This document shows, one piece after another, positions 10,833 through 23,577 of a stretch of 64,000 nt of DNA. The notes below the pieces were generated by a model. The model was not told the DNA's origin. It did no database searches and worked only from the letters and a program-made list of their open reading frames with translations. The stretch covers positions 1-64,000 of the forward strand of contig MVBO01000066.1 of assembly GCA_002261195.1 (NCBI GenBank), read 5' to 3'. This DNA is from Bifiguratus adelaidae (Eukaryota; Mucoromycota; Endogonomycetes; Endogonales). The translations under genes and the position numbers were made by a program. The first letter of the stretch is position 1. Every line of letters begins with the position of its first letter.

Positions 10833-13800
10833 ATGCCTGCAATCACCCCAGGACAGCTTGCTGCACTACAGCGACAACAGTCGCACATTCGCAACCTTTG
10901 TATACTTGCTCACGTCGATCACGGCAAGACAACTCTCTCCGATTCGCTGCTTGCAAGTAATGGTATAATCTCTTCCAAACTAGCAGGCAAAGTGCGCTAT
11001 CTCGACTCTCGGGAGGATGAGCAGCAGCGTGGCATCACAATGCAGGCCAGTGCCATCTCACTCTATTTCAAGGTAGTCAAACAGGTGCTGGAGGATGAGG
11101 GTAAGTTTGCAGCGCAAAAGGCCGATGGTGCGTACTGAACCTTTGTAGAACAAAAACGCGTCGAGGACGAGTACTTGATCAACCTTATCGATTCTCCCGG
11201 GCATGTCGACTTCTCCAGCGAAGTATCGACGGCTTCTCGATTATGTGATGGCGCATTGGTCTTGGTAGACGCTGTTGAAGGTGTTTGCACTCAGGTAAGG
11301 AAGAGGATGCGTCATGAGCGCCTGATGATATATGTTCATGCTCTTGTAGACGATTACAGTACTTAGGCAAGCCTGGAGAGAGTCTGTACGGCCAGTTCTC
11401 GTCATCAACAAGATTGATCGGCTCATTACAGAACTTCAACTCACATCTACCGAAGCATACCTGCACATGAACAAGATTTTGGAACAGGTCAACGCCATCA
11501 CATCGTCCTTTTTCACTGGAGACTTGATGGAAGAAGAAAGTCGACGGTTAGAAAGAATGAAGGCGGCCAAGGACAAGGATATCTCGGCAAGTTTGGCAGC
11601 TGACATCTCGGACTCTACCGAATCACTAGAGGGACTCGCCGGCAAATTTTTTGATTGGAGCATGGAGGAGCAGGACGATGCGCACATTTTCTTTGATCCT
11701 TCCCTCGGCAATGTCATCTTTGCGTCGGCTATTGATGGATGGGCATTTCGTCCCAATCAATTTGCCTCCCTATATGCGCGCAAACTTGGCTTCAAAGAGA
11801 GGATCTTGGCCAAGTGTCTATGGGGCGATTATTACTTTGACCAGAAGGCAAAGAAGGTGCTGACTCACAAGCAGCTCAAAGGCCGAAATTTGAAACCCAT
11901 GTTTGTCCAGTTTTGTTTGGACAACATTTGGGCAGTGTATGACAGTGTGATGATGCATAGGTATGGGATTTGGCTACTGCAAGGAACGTGATGTCCCCTT
12001 TTAACGACCTTTCTCAGGGATCAAGTCAAGGTGGAAAAGATCATTGCGACCTTGGGTCTGAAAATTCTTCCAAGGGACTTAAAATCCCGAGATACGAAAG
12101 CATTGTTGACCGCCATGTTCGCACAGTGGTTACCTCTATCCACGGCTGTATTATTAGCTGCAGTCGATCAGATACCCTCGCCATCGGCCGCGCAAAGAGT
12201 GCGGCTACCAAAAATGCTCTATCCCAATGGGGACGCACCCGAAGAGCCTTCCACGCCTCTTGACAAGGCGCTCTACACATGTGATCCGAGTACGGACGCG
12301 CCTATTGTAGCCTATGTCAGCAAAATGGTAGCGGTACCTCGAGAATCGATGCCAGAAAATCGACGAGTCCAATTGACGGCAGACGAGCTACGCGAACGTG
12401 GTCGTTTGCAGCGGTTGCAACAGCAAGCGAACGATGACGCTGTATCGAATGGGAAGGTCAGCCTGGATGCCAGCGCCAGCGAATGCAAGGTCACTGAACC
12501 TGCCGAAGCATCGAATGAGACATCCTTGGCGCAACTGTCGCAGGAGATCTTGGTCGGTTTCGCCAGACTGTATTCAGGCACCATCAAGGTAGGCCAAACA
12601 CTTCACGTACTCGGTCCGAAATACGACCCACGCTATCCGGATCGTCACTGCTCTCAAGTCCAAGTGAGTTCGCTCTACATGATCATGGGCAGTGACCTTC
12701 AGTCGCTTCCCGAAGTTCCAGCAGGAAATGTGTTTGGCATTGGCGGACTCGAAGGCCACATCTTGAAGAATGGCACGCTGACCAGCGATCCAAGCGTGCG
12801 CAATCTGGCTGGGGTGCGCAATGAAAGTGCGCCTATTGTGCGTGTAGCCTTGGAGCCAGAAGATCCAGGTATGTTGCCATCTTTAAGGTGTATTAGTTAT
12901 GCTAACTTGTGCATATAGCGGACATGTCCAAATTGGTGGAAGGGTTGAAGATGTTGAATCAGGCCGATCCGTGCGTGGAGGTGATGATTCAAGAAACTGG
13001 TGAGCATGTTATCCTCACTGCAGGAGAACTTCATTTAGAGGTAAGGGTCCTGGCTAATGACATTCTGTCTTGAACCATTCGCTCACCGTTTACGCTGTCA
13101 GAGATGCCTCAAAGACCTGCGCGAACGCTTTGCTCGATGTGACATCCATGTATCACCGCCGATTGTGCCTTTCCGAGAAACTATTGTCATGGGCGATCTA
13201 CTGGCTACTGCTGACCGGAAGGGCGAAACCGTACAGAGGGGTTTTGTCACTATACCTACCTCGAACAAAGTCGTGACCTTGGCCGTTCGAACAATCCCAT
13301 TACCTTCCCGCATCACCACATTCCTCACACAGCGTGCGGCAACTGTTCGTAGCATCGTTGAGGCCAAAGCGGCAAAGTCATCCAAGCGAGGGGACGAAGC
13401 TGAAGAAGACGTCGATGTCAATGTACAAGAGACGAGCGCTATCCAAGCCGACGAAGCCATCATGTCTCCGGACCAATTCGCAAAAGCATTACAGGCCGAG
13501 TTTGTGAAGGCTGAAAAGGATGGAGATGCCCCTCCTGGTGTCTTCCAAGACATCGTGCAAAAGTGAGTGAAACAATTACCACCAAATCAGGCGTTGATAT
13601 CGGAGTTAACGTAGGATTTGGTCACTTGGTCCTAAACGTATTGGTCCCAATATTCTCGTCAATCGTATCCCTGGGTACACCCGCAAACCCTACTTCCGCG
13701 CCACTGCCTTACCCATGCTGGACGATTCGACCTCGTCCGTATCGTCACAAATCGACGAAGACGACGTCCTTGCGATTCCTACTGTCGGGGAGACGTTGAG

Positions 13801-14654
13801 CATAGCGGATGTGGATCATGCTATCCAAACCGGTTTTCAAGTGGCGACTTTGAGGGGACCTTTGTGCAATGAACCCGTTGTGGGTACAGCTGTTCTTGTC
13901 GAGGATGTCGTGATGACTCCTCCTTCTGATGAAAACGATTGTAAGTAAGGAAACGAAAGGGCGACCCAAATTTAACTGGAATTTAGTTCGATCCAAGATT
14001 GGCATTATCCAAGGACAAGTGATCTCAGCCATGCGAGAAGCATGTCGTCAAGGTTTCCTCGATTGGTCTCCTCGTTTGAAGTTGGCCATGTACTCTTGTG
14101 ATATTCAAGCGACAGGTAAGGTCATGAGCAAGTTGCGGCGCGATTTGTCAATGTTTATCCGTATATTCTCAGCTGAGGTGTTGGGTCGGGTGTATGGTGT
14201 CATTTCTAAACGGCGAGGTCGAATTATTGCCGAGGATCTCAAGGAGGGCACACCGTTTTGGCAGATTCAAGCGGTCTTGCCTGTGGTGGAAAGTTTTGGC
14301 TTTGCAGACGGTAGGTGTCTGTTTATGGCAAGGTCTCTGAATTTAACGCTCCTTCAGAAATACGGAAACGGACTTCGGGGGCAGCTAGTCCGCAATTGCT
14401 GTTTAGCGGGTAAGTAGTGTAGCGAGGATACTGGCATCGGTCTGATACAATTCATGCGTAGCTTTGAAATGCTTGATCAAGATCCTTTCTGGGTACCGAC
14501 CACCGAAGAAGAATTGGAAGATTTGGGTGAAAAAGCCGATCGGGAAAACATTGCTCGCAAGTATATGGACACGGTCCGAAAACGCAAAGGACTGTTTGTA
14601 GAACGCAAGATTATCGAGCATGCCGAAAAGCAGCGTACACTGCGCAAAAACTAA
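10833..14654 (+). CDS. EFL1: Elongation factor-like GTPase 1 (60S maturation)
   Basis: Eleven exons (10833-11100, 11149-11294, 11350-11960, 12018-12868, 12919-13040, 13102-13562, 13615-13940, 13987-14115, 14173-14310, 14358-14409, 14462-14654) give 1098 aa, the usual length of EFL1/Ria1. The G domain begins at about residue 20 with AHVDHGKT, followed by RGITMQ (switch I), DSPGHVDF (G3) and NKID (G4). EF-2-like domains follow, with GELHLE in domain III and the late [10 protein letters not shown] motif in domain V. An EFL1-typical insertion rich in Lys, Glu and Ser (about residues 420-500) separates domain I from domain II. The cytoplasmic enzyme works with SBDS to evict eIF6/Tif6 from pre-60S subunits. 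Its 3' end faces the F-box gene with only 15 bp between stop codons. Confidence 0.97.
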
Positions 14655-14669
14655 TTGAATGTACACTAT

Positions 14670-15482
14670 CTATAGACAAAGATCCTTATAATCACACTTG
14701 AGCTGCCGTAACCGCGGCAATCTATCCCTTAAACGTTCTATCCCGCGCCTCGTAACTCTCGTCTTGCTCACATCCACTTGCTCCAACGCAGAACTCAATT
14801 TGTCCAGACCCCGATCGGTCAATCGAATGCCACGCGCATTCAATTGTCGTAAGGGCAACCGAGCCAATTCACTCACACCGCGATCCCCAATATTGGCACA
14901 ATTCTCCAGACCAATACCCTGCAAATGAGGTGGCAAGTACATCAACATGCGATCCGTCACCTCCGTACTTGACACGTCCAAATACCACAATTGAGAGGGC
15001 AATCGTCCCAACATGCGTTCATCCTCGTCCGAGATATTGGATTTCGACACATCCAGAAACCGCAATCGACGTTGTTCACCCAAGGAGCGCAACAGAGCAC
15101 CACTCGTCACTGAACCCAAAGCGCAACTGACGAGCTGACATTGTCGTAAAATTGTCTTGACGTTCTTGACGCTCGTCTGCTTCAAATTGAGGTGTTGTAC
15201 ATAGGGAGCGTTGGTCAAGAGATGGTTCAAGGCGTGTCCTGTCAAATGTCTTGAATCCTTGCATGCACTGAAATCCAAACGTTTAATTAACGTCGCATTG
15301 TGAGGTGCCAAGCGGGCCAACAAGAGGAGTGAGCGTTGGGTATAAGCGGTGGGTGTATGGTAGAGAATGCGGGTGGCTAGTAAGTTCCAGGTCTTGCTTA
15401 CTCGAGCACAGGATGAAAGTGACGCGCCAGAGCATAGTTCAAAGACGATGGAGAGCAATTCAGGTGGAAGCGTGGTGGCCAT
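14670..15482 (-). CDS. F-box / leucine-rich repeat protein
   Basis: An intronless minus-strand gene of 270 aa starting at the ATG at 15482; an upstream in-frame ATG exists at 15509. Residues 1-45 form an F-box (LPPELLSIVFELC, then ARVSKTWNLLATRILY). The rest is a series of about seven leucine-rich repeats, seen as recurring LxFLDVSKSNISD, LWYLDVSSTEVTD and LEQVDVSKTRVT units. The family acts as a substrate adaptor of SCF ubiquitin ligases: the F-box binds Skp1 and the LRRs bind the target. The substrate cannot be told from sequence. It ends in a basic, Cys-containing tail (LKCDYKDLCL). It is convergent with EFL1. Confidence 0.85.
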   Translation of the reverse strand: MATTLPPELLSIVFELCSGASLSSCARVSKTWNLLATRILYHTPTAYTQRSLLLLARLAPHNATLIKRLDFSACKDSRHLTGHALNHLLTNAPYVQHLNLKQTSVKNVKTILRQCQLVSCALGSVTSGALLRSLGEQRRLRFLDVSKSNISDEDERMLGRLPSQLWYLDVSSTEVTDRMLMYLPPHLQGIGLENCANIGDRGVSELARLPLRQLNARGIRLTDRGLDKLSSALEQVDVSKTRVTRRGIERLRDRLPRLRQLKCDYKDLCL

Positions 15483-16745
15483 GACACCATTGTATATAGA
15501 GCGATACAAGGCATATGTTCCAATTTAAGCTCAGTTGTACGAATATATGACATATAGTAATTCGTACGTAACGGTGGACAAGTGATAGGTCCCCATATGT
15601 GAGCGACAAGAAGCGATGACTTGCGGTTGAAAGGAAGGAACGATGAGGAAAGAGTAAAAGGCAGAGCATCGTCCATGGACCACAGCAGGCAACAGATGTC
15701 TCGCCATATGACGGATAATAGCACAGTTCTATGCTAAGTCTAGAGGCCACTTATCCACTTGTGCCGTTGTCACACAATCGAACTATTTCAAGAAAAGCCA
15801 AACGATACATGCAGCCAAAAGAGACCATGTCAACAGTGATAGATATTGCATGTCACTTGGGGGCTGGGCTCTGACTGCACCATCGTACAAGGTGCGCAAT
15901 GATCGAACACAATCTACCTAGACACCTTTTTGGGTAGATTGATCATGGCCGAGTCATGGAGCGTAACCAGTGTACAGACGCATGGAAAATAAACATAATA
16001 CATTAAGCCCTTGGCAATGCTATGTTTATCCTGCCTTCCATTCAACCCTGAAATGAACGTCATGGGGTTACAAAGGTTGCGCGTATTGCTCTTCGTGGAT
16101 GCAAAACCTTTTGCGCCATGTAGCCACGTGCGTTTATCCTTGTTTGCTTGGCAGGTTTTGGATTCAAAGATAAGAGTGTCACGTTCTCTTACTAAGCATC
16201 CGATGCTTACCACGATCGTGGATTCAGACGTCACCTCCTAGGGTGGAGCCCTTCCGCACCAATCGTTTCAGCCTCTTCTTCCGCCAAGACTTTGTCAAAG
16301 ACACGCAGTCGTCTTCCGACAGGGCTTAAACATACTTCCTTGCGCCGAGGCCAGCCGCACTCAGGTCACGTGGGTGGTCATGAGCTGGGGATGAAGGCCC
16401 TTCATCATCATCTTGACAGGCTACATGTCGGTCAATCTGGGGCGTCATAGACATGACGAGTATGTGCTCTCCACGCAACTACTCAAGTAATGGCATGGCA
16501 CCCTCCATGGCCACCCTGGCTGCTGCATCATCTCGACGGCGCATCGCAGCCAAGGTGAAGCCCGGGAAAGCAAATGGCCGAAATTTCCTTTTATAGCATA
16601 ATTTCCGTGTTTGCGCTGGGAAACAGGGCTTTGGATTCGGAGCGTGTTGGGACCTTCGCTTGGTTTTGGTCTTAACGCCTCGTGGTATTTTTTTTACTTG
16701 CTATTCTTCTTTCTCTTCTTTCTTCTTCTCCTTTGGATTGATCCC
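15483..16745. other. Gene-poor spacer and Zn2Cys6 promoter region
   Basis: About 1.26 kb without a supportable gene. Frames are short and carry no domain. The last 60 bp before the ATG at 16746 are a T/C-rich leader. Confidence 0.5.
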
Positions 16746-19219
16746 ATGGACAAGAAACGCGCAAGACCTAAGACGGTGACGAGAACTTCTGAGGCATGTC
16801 ATCGCTGTCGACGAATGAAGCGAAAGTGTGATGGGCAGTATCCACATTGCTCTCGGTGTCAGAGTATGGATGCTGAATGGTGAGTGCATGGGCGTCTCCA
16901 AAATGCGGCGATGGCGTATTGATAGCATATAGTGTGTATGACAATATTAAACCTGTCAATTCGATGGATGATTCGGAGAATGTGAGGTTGTTAGAGGAGA
17001 ATGTTCGCATGTTGGCGAAGCGATTGGATCGAACTCGTAAACAGAGTTCGATTCAACTGATGGATGGGCAGAGACATTCGTCTGAGGAAGAGGAGGAGGA
17101 GGGCAATTGTCCATTGCGATTGCGAAAGACCAAGGAGGGGCTGTCGTTGCATTCTGGTGCGACGACCTTACCTGAGCTTGTTTCGTTGCTTTTGCAATAT
17201 CTACATACACGGTATCCACCGGAGTTGCTTCGGCATATCACGCCTCTGGCTTATTCCTACATGGAAAGCGAGACAAAGCGTGATCCGGATGTAGTGCTTG
17301 GTCACTATCGATTCTGGGACAATCACGGTGGAGGCGTCATTCGCCTCTTGAACAGTGTCGTTTGCCAAGCCTCACGGCGAGGCTTCGAAGGAATCACATT
17401 TCGCAAGGTGCTGCCACCCTACGAGGCGGAGGAAGACGATCGAATCTCGTGTTCACCTACAAGCGACTATTCGGAATCCTTCGCCATCTCTATTCCAAAA
17501 TCATCTCTTATTCAACACTCCCTCTTTGTCTACTTTTCATGCATTCATCCACTTCGACCTATCTTGCATGTCAACACATTTTGGGACGCTTATGCAGATG
17601 TCGGTCAGTCACCTTCCATCACCTTCTTGACGTACGCCATCACGACTGTATCGCTGCCTCATCTCATTGCTCATCATTCAGAACGGCTGGATACAAATCG
17701 ACCGCTTCATGCATTGAGTCTTGTACAAGAGTTCATGCTCGAGGCCCACCAGCTACTGGAAGATTTGTTTGATGCATCTGATGTATGGATGGCCTGCGCT
17801 CTTCATCTGCTGGAGAACGCCTGGCTAACATTGGACAAGAAACGCGCGCTGGTATATCATGACATGGCCCTGCGCATTTCGGCGGACCTGGTGTCCGAGA
17901 AGGGAGCGTTGGGAGAAATGGGCCGTCGATTATGGTGGTCTTTGGGTTACCAAGCCAATCTACTTGAGTTTAGTTGCTACAGCTTCATGGCTCACGGCAC
18001 GCTCAATATTCATCCATCTCAAATTGATTTTCCTCAGGCTTTGCCGGATGAAGATGAGGACATGCAACGCTCCATCGACTTCTTTTCACAGCTTTTGCGC
18101 ATTTCGCGACTTCATGAACGCATCTATCAGATGGTGATTGTGCAGCGCGACACTGAAGAATCCTACAGCTACAATTCCGTCGACCGAGACCGACAATTGC
18201 TCACTATGGATGAAGAGCAAAGAGTGTTGGCAGAGTTGCTGAATCAGTATTATGACGATCTTCCGATGTTGTTCAAGTCTGGCGTGATAATGTCCGGTCT
18301 GGATGCCATTCGGCGAGACTCGACGTTACTCGAAGGCCCCTATGATCATACTGCGATGATGCGACTGCAGTTAAAGCTGTTCATCGATATTTCATGGCTA
18401 GCCACCTATAAGCGACATGCCATCCTCGGTACAGACGGCGTCAGGATTGATTTGACGTGTCCGGCATCTGATTACACGGACGAGAAGTCGAGCAGGGCCT
18501 ATCATGCGTGGAGAAATGTGATTTCAGCTTCGGTACAGGTGATTCATGTGCTTGTTCTCATGCACCATCGTGGACACACTTTGGGCATCCAGGATGAGGC
18601 AACGGAACTGTTCCAGGTGTTGATTGGATCGGTGGCGGCTGAATGTCTGTTGGCGGGTCGTGAGCGTAACATCATACCAGCTTTCGGTAGTCTGGAACCT
18701 TGCCAACTCCACGATCCGGCCACAGACGCAGAAGTGGCTCGAGGCCATGATAGCGTGTCTGATTTGCTGAATGCCTGGATTGACGCCTTTGATCGCTCGG
18801 ATCATCAATCATTTTCGGTGCATCGGCGAGACGTATTTGGCACGTATTGGCGATCTCTCCGACAAGTCATTCGACCCGTGCTGCAACTATCATCTTCACC
18901 CGAAACCCAGCCTTCTCTCTCGCCTCACTCCTCACCAAACGGTTCTGATATGTTTTACTCGGCATTTCCTCATGCCGATAATGACATGCTATCGTCTAGG
19001 TATAGAAATTCTCAGATCTCTACCTCACCATCCGGAAGCGATTCAGGCGTTGATCTGGAAATGGACGCCTCCTTAGCTTCATGTTCATCTTGCCACGTCG
19101 CCGGTTTCAGCCTTTCACCTCCCGTGAAAGAGGAACCTGATATTTGGGATTCTGTCAATTGGTTCGCAGAGGACGAGAAGACGTCCAACCTTCTTCCTAA
19201 TCCCACCATGTGGGTCTAG
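16746..19219 (+). CDS. Zn(II)2Cys6 fungal transcription factor
   Basis: Two exons (16746-16879 and 16933-19219) give 806 aa. A basic N-terminus leads into the binuclear zinc cluster at about residues 18-46: CHRCRRMKRKC, then CSRC, with the sixth cysteine created by the splice (TG at the end of exon 1 joined to T at the start of exon 2). A short coiled coil follows (ENVRLLEENVRMLAKRL), the usual dimerisation element. The middle region (about residues 210-480) has the fungal_trans pattern, including FSCIHPLRPILHVNTFWDAY and RRLWWSLGYQ. A Ser/Pro-rich acidic C-terminus with PPVKEEPDIWDSVNWF looks like an activation domain. It is nuclear and binds DNA, probably CGG half-sites. The pathway is not predictable from neighbours. 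Confidence 0.92.
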
Positions 19220-19423
19220 TACATTGTATTTTTGTCAGAGGTAGTCTAAAAGTGTATATATATGAAGTGGTCAACAGGCTCTATAGTATTTCACGCACAA
19301 AGGTTGGCTTTGCAGGAGTCGACTAATAAGGAAATTCCGTGTTGGACTAAGAACAAAACAATGCCAAATCGGTCAAGATGACCTTCTCACTTTGTCACTT
19401 GTCTGCATAGTCTCTTGGATGGC

Positions 19424-21557
19424 ATGGCAGACACCGCGCTAGCACTACCAAGTGTTTCAAGCACTATACTCACCCATGCATATCTGCAACAGCAACTATC
19501 CACCGATAATCACACCACCGACTCGATCTCCATCATCGTCCTGACTATCCTTGTCGCCGTCATTTTCATCTCTTTTGTAATTTACTTTTGGTATGTAGAG
19601 TGGCATTCTGTGGCGCGAACGGAGCGAGAAGACAAGAAACTCAAGAATGACAAGCAAATGGGGCAACTGGTCGAAAACATGCAAATGCAGGTCAAGGCGA
19701 TTGTAAAGATACCTATTCTTGCCCTGGTCAGAGCGTTCTGGAAGCAGATTCGGCATGAACAAGAAATTGTTCGGCAGGATAGTCGAATGATGGATGAGCG
19801 GCATAGCGGGACTCGAACTCGATCTGTTTTGGAACATCGGCCGAAACTCACGTCATCGCACAGTCTCAGCTTTCGAACGCAAAAGATCCTCAAGCATCAG
19901 TATCATCATGGTGTTTCCATCCTCTTCTTTTGTCTCTTCATTATCTCTCTCATCATTATCATCATCACCCTCAATACCACCGCTACTGACAATACCCAAA
20001 ACATCCTCATCGCTTCCACCTTTGCCTTTATCCTCTCCATCAACCTCTTTGTCGTCACTCGACAGCACGTGTACCATCTTTCTCGACTTGAAGCTGACAC
20101 AGACTTGCAATTCATCACCCAAACAACGTATGATACTTGGAACAAGCGAGATTGGACCAATTGGATCCAGATCGCCATCCTTGTCTTTGAGTTTATGCAA
20201 TTGGTCGCCTTTCCTCTTCGTGATCTCTTACTCGCTCAATCCTTTGAAGTGGCAGCTACCTCACACAATGATGCAGAGAATGTGGCCAAGTTCCAGTCCC
20301 TGGTGGTATTTTTCACGTCTCTGGGTGGGTTAGCGCCCAGTTTACGAACGCCGACGTGGTACATGTACACGGTGTGGACGGCCTTTGCGGCTGTCGTAGT
20401 GTCGTTCGTCGTGGCCTGTCTGGTGCACCTGGTCAACCATGTGGGCCATCGTCATAAGCAGGCGTCAAAGGGACAGATGCGTTGGCCTATGCGGTGGGTT
20501 CACTGGTTTGTCCCTGTAGTGGTGAGTAAAAGGTGATTTCGAAGCGACATTCGACCCGTCTCATCTATTATTTTGTCTCTCCTTACACAGAACGTCATGT
20601 ATATACCGGTACTGACGACGTTCGTGTCCTCTATTGCCTGTCAATGTATGAACACCGAGGGCAATCCAATTGCACCCACCTTACGGTGTCACATCACACC
20701 CAATAACCCTGGTTATCAGTCTTCCGCGGTTTATCTAGCGGTATCCCTGATTGGCTACGTGATTGGCTATCTGTTGCTTACCTTGTTCTTGACGAGTTTC
20801 GACCTTGCACCTGTCGAAGGCGAGATCGCCTTCAAGACGACCGGCGTCGCATTTATTAAGAATATGGGTAGGTTAGGTAAATCTGAGAAACGAGCACTCA
20901 CATATTCAAAGGTCTGCTGCTCGGTATCAACTTTTTGTTGGTGGAAGCGACGTCGACGCAAAACAGAGTCAGAGGTATTCTGTCCATCCTCATTCTCTTG
21001 ACCATGATATGCTACAATATTCGCACCAAGCCATGTTATATCAATCAGGTCAGTGTCGGCCTAGAGTTAATGCGATCAAGCTCGCTGACAAAACCACGTA
21101 GATTAATTACCTTCGCACGGCTTCGTTTACCTGCATTCTATGGACGGTCGTACTGTCCGCTATACTCGACGAGACTGGGGCTCTGGTATCCCTCTCCACC
21201 GGCGCCATTTTGGGCATCATGCTGAGTGGATGGCTATTTATCATTTTCGTCTTTTTACTCATATGGCAATGGGCCACCACCTCGGATCCCCGCGCCGAAC
21301 AGGTGCCGTGGTCCTGTGAAGATGGTAAAGGAGTAACCAGTGATGGATGGTCAGCTGTACGGTATCCCAAAACATTTTTGCACATTTGGCATCCCCTTCC
21401 CCTGTCGCCTACTGGAGCCCAGGATCCCGGCCGAGAAACAAGGACAGCGGTACCTTACAATGACAGCACGGAAAAAGAACTCGTCGGCACACCAAAGGGC
21501 AGGGCCTCCTGGAGAGCCTGGACATCGGAATATTTCTCTAGAAAACATGTACATTAG
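19424..21557 (+). CDS. Uncharacterised polytopic membrane protein
   Basis: Four exons (19424-20521, 20591-20867, 20912-21048, 21102-21557) give 655 aa. I count about 10-11 hydrophobic segments: one near residue 45 (SIIVLTILVAVIFISFVIYF), a pair at about 170-220, one at about 260, then a block near 300-350 and further helices through the later exons. A charged cytoplasmic-looking loop separates the first helix from the next. A Cys-containing loop (CQCMNTEGNPI, then LRCHITPNNP) in exon 2 could be extracellular and disulphide-bonded. No transporter or channel motif is recognisable. The C-terminal 80 residues are soluble. Likely a plasma membrane or vacuolar protein; function unknown. Confidence 0.75.
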
Positions 21558-21562
21558 AACTT

Positions 21563-23483
21563 CTATGCCTCATAGGATGGCAATTGACTTGGTCGCCTTT
21601 CCTCCCTCAATTCTATTGATTGAGCATCTATGGCTTCGTCTACTTTATCCTCAATGACCATCGTATAAGCCGCCTTGCGCTCGTCAAGCAAGCGCCACTT
21701 GATATCTCTTACCACCTTTTCGAATTCCTCCATCTTTTGCTGCATGTTTTCGATCTTGGATGTAATTTCATCGACCACCTTGCTAATGGACGCTTGAATG
21801 GATTTGAGAAACTGTATCTGTACCCTAAAGGTCGGAAGTTTTCCATCCTTCAACACACCGGGCATCTCTGACACTCTGTCGAGGGTGTCTAGCCAATGAG
21901 TAATCGGTTGAGGAATGAGAGGGAGTTCGGGACAGGCTTGACGCGAGGCATTGAGGCGTTCAGTGACTTGAGATGGATACGTCTTTTTGACTGGTATATG
22001 TGAGTGCCGAGTAGAAGGACATCTTAAGCCTAGCTACTTACGCACAATATTGCCTACGAACCCACGAAAGGCTTCGGCCCTGTATCCTTCGTTATGCATT
22101 CTATAGCTCTCGCTGACCTTGTACTCTAACCGTATCTCGTCCATGACGACATGAATGCATTCGAGAGCCGACACGAGTTCCCTCTGTGCAGCCGTATGCT
22201 TGTCTACGCATTCGTGCAAAGCCTTAATGTGGGATTGTATGGCGTCTATTTGAGTACTTAGGTGCATATCGAGCGGAAAGTCGGCCACCGGATGGACAAA
22301 TACCTAACATCCTTTAGAACATCTTGAACCATCGCGCCAACCGCCTTACTCTATCATAAATACCCACGAGCCTCGCCCTGGTATCATCCAATTCTCGTTT
22401 GGCTTGCTTGAGACTCGCAAGCTAGAAGGAAAAGACTCGGTTGGTCAACGTACTTGTGATCCCTCCCCTACCTCTTGTTTTTCAAGCGTCAACTCTTGTT
22501 GCGCTTTTGCAAGATCTGCTTGAGCCTGGCTTTGTTCTGCAATTACATCCCGAAAATGCTGCTGTGTCTCTACTTGCATTGACGGGCCTTTGCCCTAGGG
22601 AGTGTTAGAGCAATTGGGGCTATGTTGCATCGTTTGACGCTTACCGCGACAGCTGCCTTTGCCCTAGCTATCGTGTATCCTTCGTGAAGTTTCATGTCTC
22701 GATATGCATCCCGTCTAAATAGCGGGAGATGGTCTGAATGAGAAAAGGTACAAACACGCGTACTTACACTTCACCAGCTATCCTCTGCACCAGCCGTTGC
22801 TTTTCCGGAAGCTCTCTCAAGATGGCTTCAATTTTCTTCATGTGGCCGACATATCTCTCCTCTACTTGCGTTTTCCGAAATGCATCCACTTTGGCTGACA
22901 ATGTCTTGAACTGTTCAATGTCTGAAGTTTCGATACCAAATATCATTGTACCTGTGATCTTCGCTGTACTTGATAGCTGTGAATTGATGGAATCGAATTG
23001 ATGGGACAGTCGGGCGTAAGAAAGCTGTCGAGAGAGCCTTCGATTCCTCAGACTTTTCCGGGAAGACCTTCGTCTTCCAGGAAGCTCGTGGCTTGGCCTA
23101 TCCCGAATGGGTATACTTGATAGTCGCGCATCCTTTGCCGTTGTACCGGAAGCTGCCGAGAAGCTACCGAAGATTTGACGTCTCAAATTGGTCAGTATCT
23201 CTTGATCCTTTATTTCAGCTTCAATCTCCTGTTGCCGTTGATCCAATATCTGCTGCAAGTTGAGCTTTTCGATATCTGGCGCATTTGGCGCCGTCAATCC
23301 ATCTGGGGGCAACTCATCCTGCTGTTGTGTGTCTGGATCGATGTATGGTCCTCGACTTTCTCGCCTTTCGCTCGGCGTGCGACGCAAGGAATGGGTGTGA
23401 CTTGCAATTTCTCCACAATAAGGCATTTTGGTGTGCACTTTTCCTTTGCGGAGGGCATCGACAGTGGGATGAGGGAAATCCAT
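21563..23483 (-). CDS. Uncharacterised coiled-coil protein
   Basis: Six minus-strand exons (23483-22768, 22714-22645, 22594-22472, 22421-22350, 22303-22042, 21990-21563) join in phase to 556 aa. The protein is largely α-helical: heptad-rich helices at about residues 75-105 (LQQILDQRQQEIEAEI), 205-245, 265-325 (Gln/Ala-rich), 345-420 and 490-540 (KVVDEITSKIENMQQ). A short basic Arg/Ser patch (RRRSSRKSLRNRRLSR) near residue 140 could bind membranes or be phosphorylated. There is no signal peptide or membrane span. I do not recognise the family. Its stop codon lies 5 bp from the stop of the convergent polytopic membrane gene, so the two 3' UTRs must overlap. Confidence 0.7.
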
Positions 23484-23577
23484 CCCACCATCAGCGTCTC
23501 TGGCTCATTGTATTTAAGTTGGCGCAGAGAGATCACGTGGCAAGTATATCCATGGATTCACACATCTGTTACATACA

